A stretch of DNA of 10,913 nt from JACMNW01 sp031402355 (GCA_031402355.1 JANNSG010000077.1:1-10913); one strand, 5' to 3'; counted from the first letter of the stretch, positions 1-5,908 are shown. Notes: a model not told the origin generated them from the sequence alone. Numbers and translations are program-made.

Positions 1-761
1 CCGGATTCAGACAGAATTGTTGCAGGCAGGAAGTTCATTGTGCCAATGAAATCAGCAACTTTCTTTGAATTCGGCCGCCGGTACAGCGTTTCAGGATCCG
101 CCAGTTGCGCAATTTCGCCCTCAAACATCACCGCAATCCGGTCAGACATGACAAGCGCTTCTTCCTGATCATGGGTCACCAGAATAAACGTGATCCCGAC
201 CTGCCGCTGCAGCTTTATCAGCTCCATCTGCATCTGTTCACGCATCTTCTTGTCCAGCGCAGACAAGGGTTCATCCAGCAGCAGCACCTTCGGCTTCAGG
301 ATCAGGGCCCGCGCCAGCGCGACCCGCTGCCGCTGCCCCCCCGACAGCGCGTGCGCCGCGCGCTTGCCATAGCCTTTCAGGCCGACCATTTCCAGTGCCT
401 CGTCTACCGCGCGGGCCTTGTCGTCCTTGCTGCGGTTGTCGCGACGCAGCCCGAAGCCGACATTTTCCTCAACCTTCAGATGCGGAAAAATCGCATAGCT
501 TTGAAACACCATATTGGTCGGACGCACATTCGCCGCAACGCCCGCCATGTCTTTGCCGTCGATCAACACGGCCCCGGATGAAATGCCCTCAAACCCGGCA
601 ATCGTCCGCAACAGTGTGGTCTTGCCGCAACCCGACGGCCCCAGCAACGAAAAGAACTCACCCGCCTTGATGGTGGCCGAAATGCCGCGCAGGGCATGAT
701 ACTCGCCGTAGTATTTATGGACATCCCGGAATTCGATCATGTCGGTTCTGTCTGTCGTCAC
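1..761 (-). CDS. ABC transporter ATP-binding protein, PotA (spermidine/putrescine) family, 3' end cut by window
   Basis: This is the ATPase subunit of an ABC importer, expected to power uptake through the two permeases encoded just upstream. The 253 residues visible hold a complete nucleotide-binding domain: Walker A GPSGCGKT at 41-48, Q-loop Gln87, signature LSGGQ at 139-143, Walker B ending DE at 163-164, D-loop SALD, and switch His197 in THDQEEA. The PotA-type C-terminal TOBE domain would lie beyond the left edge. I chose the GTG at 759-761 over the ATG at 738-740. It has a GGAGG Shine-Dalgarno six bases upstream, and its GTGA overlaps the permease stop by four bases, which implies translational coupling. 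Family resemblance to polyamine ATPases is strong, but related importers in this family carry other small cations or organic acids, so the substrate is not fixed. Confidence 0.93.
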   Translation of the reverse strand, partial: MTTDRTDMIEFRDVHKYYGEYHALRGISATIKAGEFFSLLGPSGCGKTTLLRTIAGFEGISSGAVLIDGKDMAGVAANVRPTNMVFQSYAIFPHLKVEENVGFGLRRDNRSKDDKARAVDEALEMVGLKGYGKRAAHALSGGQRQRVALARALILKPKVLLLDEPLSALDKKMREQMQMELIKLQRQVGITFILVTHDQEEALVMSDRIAVMFEGEIAQLADPETLYRRPNSKKVADFIGTMNFLPATILSES

Positions 762-1564
762 AGGAAGCCTCCGGTATCTTTTCCACCCGACTTGGCAATG
801 CCACGGCGGCGGAAATATTCAGCAGTTGCAAGCAGCGTGATCGACAGACAGACCAGAATCGTACCCAGCGCCATGATGGACGGCACTTTTGCAGGAAACC
901 GGAATTGGCCGAAGATATAGACGGAAAGCGTCGTCTCGTTGCCACCCAGAAAAAAGGCGATGATGAATTCGTCCAGACTGATGGTGAAGGAAATCAGCAA
1001 GGATGAAATGATGCCCGGCATCACCAGCGGAAAGATGATCAGGCGGAAAGTTGACAGCGGCGTTTCACCCAGATCATAGGCCGCCTCTTCCAAAGACTTA
1101 TCCAGTGATTGGAATGCCGAACTGAGAATGGCCACCGCAAACGGCGTGCAGATCAGCACATGCCCAAGAATGATGGTAAAAATCGACAGTGGAAACCCAA
1201 TCGCCAGCAATACGATCAGCAAGGACATGGCGACGATCATTTCCGGCAACACCAGCGGCAACATGATCAGCCCCAGAATGCCGCCCTTGCCCGGAAACGA
1301 AAAGCGCGTTGATGCCCGCGCCGCGAACACGCCAAAAACCGTCGACAGCACCGCCACCGAGCTTGACACCACCATACTGTTTTTCAGCGCCTTCCACAGA
1401 CTGTCGTCATTCCACATCTCTGCGAACCAATGGGTGGTAAATCCGGCCAAAGGAAAGGCAATGACCTTGCTGTCATTAAATGCGAAAAGCGGCAGCAACA
1501 GGATCGGCGCGTAAAGAAAGATCAGATAGCCGATGGTATAGGCGCGAAGACCTGAGAATTTCAT
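758..1564 (-). CDS. ABC transporter permease, PotC-like
   Basis: This inner-membrane permease of 268 residues forms half of the translocation channel of the polyamine-type importer. About six hydrophobic segments are visible, near 8-29, 63-83, 95-122, 127-150, 174-206 and 228-250. The cytoplasmic EAA loop that docks on the ATPase starts at 159 (EEAAYDLGETPLSTF, then a PLVMPGI stretch). The length and the late EAA loop match the PotC/PotI branch. The start overlaps the preceding permease stop (ATGA, 1561-1564) and its own stop overlaps the ATPase start (758-761). All three cistrons are therefore probably translated from one message in fixed ratio. Substrate is inferred only from family resemblance. 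Confidence 0.92.
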   Translation of the reverse strand: MKFSGLRAYTIGYLIFLYAPILLLPLFAFNDSKVIAFPLAGFTTHWFAEMWNDDSLWKALKNSMVVSSSVAVLSTVFGVFAARASTRFSFPGKGGILGLIMLPLVLPEMIVAMSLLIVLLAIGFPLSIFTIILGHVLICTPFAVAILSSAFQSLDKSLEEAAYDLGETPLSTFRLIIFPLVMPGIISSLLISFTISLDEFIIAFFLGGNETTLSVYIFGQFRFPAKVPSIMALGTILVCLSITLLATAEYFRRRGIAKSGGKDTGGFL

Positions 1565-2448
1565 TTCGTGGCCCTCAGATACTTGCGGATCAGGAACAAG
1601 AACAGCAGGCTGACCAGGGTCACGATGATCATCGCCGAAACGGCAATGGCCGACCCCAAAGGTTTGTTGTCGCCCTTCAGCATCAGTTTTTCGATCACAT
1701 TGGCAATCATCGGGATCTTGCCGCCGCCAATCAGGTTTGGTGTGACGTAATCGCCGATGGTCGGGATGAACACGATCAGCACCGCCGCCGCGACACCTGG
1801 AATAGACAACGGCAGGGTAACCCGCAGGAAAGTCCGGAACTTGGATTCGCCCAGATCCTGCCCCGCTTCAAGCAGGGACCGGTCTATCTTTTCCAGTGCT
1901 ACAAAAATCGGCAGAATCGCGAAGGGCGCGTAGGCATGCGCCAAAGTGACGACAAAGGCCTGAACATTATACGAAATTGCGGTCAGCGGTTCGTCGATGA
2001 CGCCGACGGTCATCAGGCCAGAGTTGATCACACCATTGTAGCCAAGGATCACTTTCCAAAGAAAAACCCGGATCAGATAAGACGTCCAGAACGGAATGGT
2101 GATCAAGAACAGCCAAAGTGACTTTTTCTCGGGCGCGACCTGAAAACTGACAAAATAGGCCACCGGGTAGGCCAGTGCCACAGTCAGGATGGTGACCGCT
2201 ATCGACACTGACAGGGACCGGAACATGATCGACCGGTAAATCCGGTTTGTCCATGTTTCGATATAGTTGCCAAATGTGAAATCGCGGATGATGGTCAATT
2301 CACCGTCGGTCATCAGCGAATAAATGACAATCGTCGCCAACGGCGCCGCCAGCAGCAAGATGGCATAAATCGCTGTTGGGCTGATCAATACCAGACCGCT
2401 GGCTGCCTCAGTATCCCTGAAGCGCCCCACCTTGGTGGATTTAGCCAT
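1561..2448 (-). CDS. ABC transporter permease, PotB-like
   Basis: This is the second inner-membrane permease of the importer (295 residues), pairing with the PotC-like protein encoded downstream. Hydrophobic segments lie near 18-45, 78-103, 111-135, 163-184, 212-235 and 266-287. The stretch IPFWTSYLIRVFLWK near 118-132 is typical of PotB/PotH permeases. The EAA loop is at about 194-219 (EAGQDLGESKFRTF followed by LPLSIPG). The start is supported by an AGGGGG Shine-Dalgarno just upstream. It is the first gene of the coupled permease-permease-ATPase set. A 126-base gap separates it from the small gene at 2575-2847, so it may have its own promoter. No substrate-binding protein gene lies upstream within view. 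Confidence 0.93.
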   Translation of the reverse strand: MAKSTKVGRFRDTEAASGLVLISPTAIYAILLLAAPLATIVIYSLMTDGELTIIRDFTFGNYIETWTNRIYRSIMFRSLSVSIAVTILTVALAYPVAYFVSFQVAPEKKSLWLFLITIPFWTSYLIRVFLWKVILGYNGVINSGLMTVGVIDEPLTAISYNVQAFVVTLAHAYAPFAILPIFVALEKIDRSLLEAGQDLGESKFRTFLRVTLPLSIPGVAAAVLIVFIPTIGDYVTPNLIGGGKIPMIANVIEKLMLKGDNKPLGSAIAVSAMIIVTLVSLLFLFLIRKYLRATK

Positions 2449-2520
2449 ATCGCCCCCTATTGGCAGCCCAATTGCTTGGTTGTTGGTCTCAGGCTAGCCG
2501 CAAGACAACCAAAAGCGCAA

Positions 2521-2541
2521 GGGGGGACTGGCCCGGGGGGG
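2521..2541 (+). repeat. Two long G runs in the potB-like leader
   Basis: A G6 run at 2521-2526 and a G7 run at 2535-2541 lie in the 126-base gap between the 90-residue gene and the PotB-like gene. They read as C runs in the minus-strand leader. No function is assigned. Homopolymers of this length can slip during replication, and could alter spacing if a promoter or leader structure lies here. Confidence 0.4.
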
Positions 2542-2550
2542 CAAAGAATT

Positions 2551-2565
2551 TGATCAAAACACAAT
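2551..2565 (-). promoter_or_regulatory. Possible degenerate MocR site ahead of the importer genes
   Basis: On the minus strand this reads ATTGT-G-TTTTGAT-CA. It shares the ATTGT and TTTTGAT blocks, in the same order, with the region upstream of the MocR gene (4388-4407, plus strand), but with shorter spacing. It overlaps a perfect 10-base palindrome TTTGATCAAA at 2549-2558. It lies about 100 bases upstream of the PotB-like start. The resemblance is partial and may be chance. Confidence 0.25.
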
Positions 2566-2574
2566 GGTCCGGGA

Positions 2575-2847
2575 TCAGCCCGGAATGCGCTCGATGCCAA
2601 TCGCCCGTTTTTTCAACTCATCATACAAAGTCGGCACAACGCGCAAGGACCCGACGGCCACACGCAGGGCGTCGCTGATCCGCGCTTCTTTGCCGTCACC
2701 GCTGGACACCCGCCAAACCATGCGGCGCGCCACGCCATCGTCATAGACGATTTCCGTTGCGCCAAAGCGATTTGTCCGAAGTCCAAGAAAATCCGCACCC
2801 CCATGAGGGGCGTGAAAGGAGGCCTGATGTCCCATTTTCGGGTCCAT
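2575..2847 (-). CDS. Conserved-looking hypothetical protein, 90 residues
   Basis: I do not recognise this family. The protein is soluble-looking and mixed-charge, with no membrane segment, signal peptide, or Cys/His metal cluster. It has GGADFLGLRTNRFGATEIVYDDG near 16-38 and ends in VPTLYDELKKRAIGIERIPG. Third codon positions are GC-biased as in neighbouring genes, and no long competing frame covers it, which supports real coding. The ATG at 2847 has only a weak purine-rich stretch ahead of it; an ATG four codons later is the alternative start. A TAG lies upstream in frame at 2911-2913 with no other start between. It lies between the MocR gene and the importer on the same strand, and its upstream region carries the MocR-region TTGTATC motif. 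It may therefore be a target of that regulator, but no function can be stated. Confidence 0.6.
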   Translation of the reverse strand: MDPKMGHQASFHAPHGGADFLGLRTNRFGATEIVYDDGVARRMVWRVSSGDGKEARISDALRVAVGSLRVVPTLYDELKKRAIGIERIPG

Positions 2848-2880
2848 TATGTTTTTTCTGCTCTGATTGTGTTCTGCCGC

Positions 2881-2888
2881 GATACAAT
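2881..2888 (-). promoter_or_regulatory. ATTGTATC motif upstream of the 90-residue gene (candidate MocR operator)
   Basis: On the minus strand this is ATTGTATC, identical to copies at the MocR/DUF1127 divergent promoter. It sits 7-14 bases downstream of a TTGACG that could be a -35 element (2895-2900), so it would lie in a promoter spacer. A partial copy, ATTGTA followed by GG, starts 29 bases further upstream (2917), close to the 30-base spacing of the copies at 4388 and 4418. No convincing -10 is visible. Binding by the MocR protein is inferred. Confidence 0.45.
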
Positions 2889-2954
2889 GCTCTGCGTCAA
2901 CACCCCCTGCCTACAATTCGGCGTGACCGAGTCACTTTGGCCACAGAGACTGCG

Positions 2955-4358
2955 TCAGACAGCCGTCTCCAACAGCGGATTGCGTAATAGCTGTGCCAGC
3001 GTTGTCAAGCCGCCTTCAAACCGAACCCGGGATATCCCACCCGGCAAGGCCAGCCGTACGGCGTGCGGAGCACGGCCATGGACAAGCGCAAAAACATCCG
3101 CAGACCTGACCATGACATCGCGGCTCTCTGCCATCCGCGCGAAATCCGACGCGCACCAATCGGACGGCAGGTTCAGCCAAGCAAACATCAACCCCTTTTG
3201 CCACCGCAAATCATAGGGCGCCAGAATGTCGATCATGGATTGCAACCGGTGTTCGAATTCCTGGAGAACACGGGTCCGGATTTCATTGGCGGCGCCAGAG
3301 TTGAACAAATCGAGGCATAGGTCCGAAACAGGCCGGGCAAGCGCGAAATAACTATGCTGGGCGGTCAGTCGGCCCGCCTCACCCATTCCAGTCGGACAAA
3401 CGATATAGCCAAAGCGAAGGGCGGCAGAGACTGTTTTCGACACACCCCCTACATACCATGTCCGTTCAGGTGCCAATGCCCGCACCGACGGCAAGCTGGC
3501 ATCGACAATAGAATAGCAATCATCTTCAATGATTTGCATGTCGTACTTTCGTGCGATGCGAACAATATCTTCGCGTCGTGAAAGGCTCATCCTTGCTGCG
3601 GTCGGGTTTTGCGCTTCGGTGGTCAGGCACAGGATTTGCGGGCCAAAACGGCGGCAAACAGCTTCAAGCGCTTCTGCCTTCATTCCTTCAGCATCCATTT
3701 CCACGCCAACAACATCAGCACGTGCCAACCGCGCCGCGCGGGCGAAGCCGGGATAACACAACTCTTCCGTCACCACGACAGGTCGGTCGCCCCGCAAACA
3801 ACATTGCAAAATCAAAGAGACGGCATTCTGGCCCCCATATGTCAGCGCAATATCTTCGGCCGAAATTGACCCAAGATCGCGGTCTTGCAACCATCCGCAA
3901 ACGGCGGCGCGCAAAGGTGCCTCGGCCCTCTGGCTGGAATAATCCAGCCAATCAGCACTGATTCCAGCCGCCACCCGTTGCATCGCCGCCGAAAAAATTG
4001 CCGCTTGGCCAACATCAGGCAATTGCGGTGACCGCATATCAACACTTGTGGTGCCACTGCTGGGGTCGCGTTCCACATAAAGCGATTGGGTGGGTCCAAG
4101 TCGTGGCGACGAACAAGCCACAAATGTGCCGCGCCCAACAGTTGCGGCAAGCAGCCCTTCTTGCGTTGCCATTTGGTAGGCGCGCGACACCGTGCCGGGT
4201 GTAACACCCACCGCCCAAGCCAAATCGCGCACCGTGGGCAGCTGCGCCCCTTCGGCCAATTTCCCCTTTCGGATCGCATCCCGCAAGGCGCGCGACAGGC
4301 CCAGATACTTGGGCCCGGGAAATTGTGACAAGTCTGGCGTCCAAATTGTATCTGCCAC
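2955..4358 (-). CDS. MocR-type transcriptional regulator (GntR helix-turn-helix fused to PLP aminotransferase-like domain)
   Basis: This is a 467-residue fusion regulator. Residues 19-80 form a GntR winged helix-turn-helix, with recognition region GVTPGTVSRAYQ at 51-62 and wing GRGTF. Residues 105-460 form a fold-type I aminotransferase domain. Visible features are an NPT motif at 251-253, the acidic IEDDCY motif (277-282) that usually holds the cofactor ring, Lys308 in VSKT as the expected Schiff-base lysine, and Arg435, which may bind a substrate carboxylate. Such proteins sense an amine, amino acid or PLP and usually bind direct repeats. I chose GTG at 4358, which has AGAGGA five bases upstream, over the longer TTG frame at 4385. 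It is divergent from the DUF1127 gene and precedes the 90-residue gene and the importer, so it probably controls some of them. The effector is unknown; an importer substrate is one guess. Confidence 0.9.
   Translation of the reverse strand: MADTIWTPDLSQFPGPKYLGLSRALRDAIRKGKLAEGAQLPTVRDLAWAVGVTPGTVSRAYQMATQEGLLAATVGRGTFVACSSPRLGPTQSLYVERDPSSGTTSVDMRSPQLPDVGQAAIFSAAMQRVAAGISADWLDYSSQRAEAPLRAAVCGWLQDRDLGSISAEDIALTYGGQNAVSLILQCCLRGDRPVVVTEELCYPGFARAARLARADVVGVEMDAEGMKAEALEAVCRRFGPQILCLTTEAQNPTAARMSLSRREDIVRIARKYDMQIIEDDCYSIVDASLPSVRALAPERTWYVGGVSKTVSAALRFGYIVCPTGMGEAGRLTAQHSYFALARPVSDLCLDLFNSGAANEIRTRVLQEFEHRLQSMIDILAPYDLRWQKGLMFAWLNLPSDWCASDFARMAESRDVMVRSADVFALVHGRAPHAVRLALPGGISRVRFEGGLTTLAQLLRNPLLETAV
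4345..4352 (+). promoter_or_regulatory. ATTGTATC motif copy 1 (inside the start of the MocR gene)
   Basis: An exact ATTGTATC on the plus strand lies within codons 3-5 of the MocR gene. It is 43 bases from the next copy, about four helical turns. Because it is coding on the other strand it could be chance, but it fits autoregulation. It also forms an ATTGT-N7-ACAAT inverted repeat with 4357-4361. Confidence 0.35.
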
Positions 4359-4387
4359 AATGTTCCTCTGGCACCCGATTTCCAATT

Positions 4388-4395
4388 ATTGTATC
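4388..4395 (+). promoter_or_regulatory. ATTGTATC motif copy 2 (MocR/DUF1127 intergenic)
   Basis: An exact ATTGTATC, followed by A. It lies just before the left half of the TTGATA/TATCAA promoter pair and 30 bases, about three turns, from copy 3. It is a candidate operator for the MocR protein, since MocR regulators commonly bind direct repeats on one helix face. Confidence 0.5.
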
Positions 4396-4398
4396 ATT

Positions 4399-4427
4399 TT
4401 GATATCAGGATGGTTGATTTGTATCAA
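4399..4427 (+). promoter_or_regulatory. Candidate symmetric face-to-face promoter pair for DUF1127 gene (+) and MocR gene (-)
   Basis: TTGATA (4399-4404) and TATCAA (4422-4427) are separated by exactly 17 bases. Read on the plus strand they are a 5/6 match to the -35 consensus and a 4/6 match to -10, pointing at the DUF1127 start. Because the pair is a perfect inverted repeat, the minus strand reads identically and points at the MocR gene. Predicted starts are near 4434 (plus, leader of about 12 bases) and near 4392 (minus, leader of about 34 bases). The two polymerases would compete for the same DNA. Confidence 0.5.
4418..4426 (+). promoter_or_regulatory. TTGTATC motif copy 3, overlapping the DUF1127 -10
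   Basis: TTTGTATCA overlaps the proposed plus-strand -10 and the minus-strand -35. It is also part of the inverted repeat TTGAT-N4-ATCAA (4414-4427). A protein bound here would block polymerase in both directions. Together with copy 2, thirty bases away, it makes a plausible bipartite operator. Confidence 0.45.
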
Positions 4428-4445
4428 CACAAAAGGTGATGAATT

Positions 4446-4670
4446 ATGGTACTTACCAATAGATTTGAGATTTTGAGCCCCGCAGCACTCGCGCGTATGC
4501 CGCTTCTTTCGCGGCTTGCTTTTGATTTGGCTTTCACAGTCGTGAAATGGCAGATGCGCAGCACAACCCGCCAAAGCCTGCGAAAGCTTGAGCCGCATCT
4601 TCTGCATGACATCGGGCTGGAGCCGGGTGAGGCGCAAAGCGAATGCACCAAACGGTTCTGGCAGGACTGA
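4446..4670 (+). CDS. DUF1127 domain-containing small protein
   Basis: This is a 74-residue basic protein. The C-terminal half fits the DUF1127 pattern: W35, R38, TRQSLRKLEPHLLHDIGLEP at 41-60, then A, E and K ahead of a terminal KRFWQD. The N-terminal part (8-34) is more hydrophobic and may be an amphipathic helix. DUF1127 proteins of alphaproteobacteria are short, Arg-rich and often stress-responsive; some have been tied to RNA metabolism, but no role can be assigned here. The ATG at 4446 is preceded by AAAAGGTGATG with normal spacing. It is the only clear plus-strand gene in the window and is divergent from the MocR regulator, whose candidate operators overlap its promoter. An intrinsic terminator follows 27 bases after the stop, so it is probably monocistronic. 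Confidence 0.88.
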   Translation: MVLTNRFEILSPAALARMPLLSRLAFDLAFTVVKWQMRSTTRQSLRKLEPHLLHDIGLEPGEAQSECTKRFWQD

Positions 4671-4697
4671 CCCGCTGGTTTAGTGTTCCCCTGACTG

Positions 4698-4726
4698 GGG
4701 CCGGTTCTGCCGGCCCTTCTTTTTTT
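4698..4726 (+). terminator. Intrinsic terminator of the DUF1127 gene
   Basis: A perfect 7-base-pair stem GGGCCGG/CCGGCCC (4698-4704 with 4710-4716) with loop TTCTG is followed directly by TTCTTTTTTT. It lies 27 bases after the DUF1127 stop codon and ends plus-strand transcription before the opposing rpsI gene. Confidence 0.88.
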
Positions 4727-4735
4727 CTGGAATGC

Positions 4736-4763
4736 AAAAAGGCCCGCATGACGCGGGCCTTTT
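4736..4763 (-). terminator. Intrinsic terminator of rplM-rpsI (possibly bidirectional)
   Basis: The stem GGCCCGC/GCGGGCC (4741-4747 with 4753-4759) has a five-base loop. On the minus strand it is followed by five T residues (4736-4740), 19 bases beyond the rpsI stop. On the plus strand TTTT follows, so it may also back up the DUF1127 terminator 10 bases away. Confidence 0.88.
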
Positions 4764-4781
4764 GTCTGGTCTGAAACGATC

Positions 4782-5267
4782 TTAGCGCTTGGAGAACTGG
4801 AAGCTCTTGCGGGCTTTCGCCTTGCCATACTTCTTGCGTTCCACCACGCGGCTGTCGCGGGTCAGGAAACCTGCGGCCTTCAGCGCACCGCGCAATGACG
4901 GTTCAAACAGCTGCAACGCCTTCGAAATGCCGTGCTTGACAGCCCCTGCCTGGCCGGAAAGTCCGCCACCGGCGACGGTTGCCACAACATCGAACTGCCC
5001 TTCGACGCCAGCAACCGTAAACGGCTGACGCAAAATCATCTGCAGCACGGGACGGGCAAAATATTCGGCCATCGTCTTGCCATTGACCACAACCTTGCCA
5101 TTGCCCGGCTTGATCCAGACACGCGCGACCGCATCCTTGCGCTTGCCAGTGGCATAAGACCGGCCCTGCGCATCCTTTACAGACACGCGCGGTGCTGCAA
5201 CGGCAACAACTGCCTCCGGGGTGCCAACAGCCGATTTCAGATCGTCCAGGGATTTGATATCTGCCAT
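4782..5267 (-). CDS. rpsI: 30S ribosomal protein S9
   Basis: S9 is a small-subunit protein whose C-terminal tail reaches the ribosomal P site. The conserved core runs from YATGKRKDAVARVWIKPG through GGGLSGQAGAVKHGISKAL and TRDSRVVERKKYGKAKAR to the invariant SKR end. The protein is about 161 residues, against 130 in E. coli. The excess is an N-terminal extension of roughly 35 residues, starting MADIKSLDDL and rich in Ala and Val, as in other alphaproteobacterial S9 proteins. I prefer the ATG at 5267. GGAG lies nine bases upstream of it but only three bases from the alternative ATG at 5273, and relatives begin MAD. The alternative would overlap the rplM stop by four bases (ATGA). Either way S9 is translated directly after L13, the usual pairing. 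Confidence 0.97.
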   Translation of the reverse strand: MADIKSLDDLKSAVGTPEAVVAVAAPRVSVKDAQGRSYATGKRKDAVARVWIKPGNGKVVVNGKTMAEYFARPVLQMILRQPFTVAGVEGQFDVVATVAGGGLSGQAGAVKHGISKALQLFEPSLRGALKAAGFLTRDSRVVERKKYGKAKARKSFQFSKR

Positions 5268-5269
5268 GA

Positions 5270-5734
5270 TCATGCGCTCCGGGTGTTCTTCGGGTTCATC
5301 GACGCAAGGTCAAGAACGGCGGGCTGCTGTGCTTCATGCGGGTGGGCTGCACCGGCATAAACACGCAAATTGGTCATCTGAACGCGGCCCAGACGATTGC
5401 GGGTGATCATCCGTTCAACGGCCTTGACCACAACGCGCTCTGGGTGCGCACCATCAAGCACCTGGCCTGCAGTGCGGAACTTGATGCCGCCCGGGTGGCC
5501 AGTATGCCAGTAATAGCGCTTGTCTGCACGCTTGTTGCCAGTCATCTGCACCTTGTCGGCATTGATGACAATGACATTGTCGCCCATATCCATATGCGGG
5601 GTAAACGTCGGTTTGTTCTTGCCGCGCAAGATGTTGGCGACAATCGTAGCAAGACGGCCCAGAACGATGCCTTCGGCGTCGATCAGGATCCATTTCTTGT
5701 CGATGTCCGCCGGAGTAGCGGAGAAAGTTTTCAT
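5270..5734 (-). CDS. rplM: 50S ribosomal protein L13
   Basis: L13 is an early-assembly protein of the large subunit. At 154 residues it matches the family: KWILIDAEGIVLGRLATIVANILRG near 14-38, HMDMGDNVIVINADKVQMTGNK near 47-68, the YYWHTGHPGGIK motif near 74-85, and HPERVVVKAVERMI near 97-110. The tail, HPHEAQQP through MNPKNTR, is longer than in E. coli (142 residues) but usual in alphaproteobacteria. It is first in the rplM-rpsI operon. The ATG at 5734 has only a weak GGAC Shine-Dalgarno seven bases upstream. The 77-base stretch between the candidate promoter and the start contains a GC-rich hairpin that could take part in feedback control. Confidence 0.97.
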   Translation of the reverse strand: MKTFSATPADIDKKWILIDAEGIVLGRLATIVANILRGKNKPTFTPHMDMGDNVIVINADKVQMTGNKRADKRYYWHTGHPGGIKFRTAGQVLDGAHPERVVVKAVERMITRNRLGRVQMTNLRVYAGAAHPHEAQQPAVLDLASMNPKNTRSA

Positions 5735-5756
5735 GTCTTTGGTCCATCAGATGTCG

Positions 5757-5772
5757 CGGGGACAAGGCCCCG
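5757..5772 (-). promoter_or_regulatory. GC-rich hairpin in the rplM leader
   Basis: CGGGG and CCCCG (5768-5772 with 5757-5761) enclose a six-base loop, 22 bases upstream of the rplM ATG. L13 leaders in other bacteria carry autoregulatory structures. Whether this short hairpin is one cannot be told from a single sequence. Confidence 0.25.
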
Positions 5773-5788
5773 AATTCCAAGATGGCGG

Positions 5789-5817
5789 TGTATCCCGCAA
5801 GTGGATGCGCGGGTCAA
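5789..5817 (-). promoter_or_regulatory. Candidate promoter of rplM-rpsI
   Basis: On the minus strand TTGACC (5812-5817) and GATACA (5789-5794) are separated by 17 bases. The start of transcription would be near 5783, giving a leader of about 50 bases. The -35 is good and the -10 weak, as is common in this group. A second TTGACG lies just upstream (5821-5826) without a matching -10. Confidence 0.4.
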
Positions 5818-5908
5818 GTGCGTCAATGCAGATTTATATGTTGTATTTCATAGGCTTACAAAATAGGTATCTTAGTACCCCAAAAATAAAGCCCTGCTTC
5901 TACACTTT

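Noticed and set aside
1480..2121. Plus-strand open frame of 213 codons
   Set aside because: It lies antisense to the two permeases, with Arg/Gln/His-rich composition typical of the opposite strand of GC-rich genes and no recognisable domain.
2923..2935. GTGAC-N3-GTCAC inverted repeat after the MocR stop, considered as a terminator
   Set aside because: The stem is only five base pairs and no T run follows on the minus strand; too weak to call.
4359..4385. TTG start giving nine extra residues on the MocR protein
   Set aside because: The GTG at 4358 has a well-placed AGAGGA; the TTG has none, and the extra residues do not belong to the GntR domain.
4424..4828. Minus-strand open frame of 134 codons across the terminators
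   Set aside because: It is antisense to the DUF1127 gene and runs through two strong intrinsic terminators.
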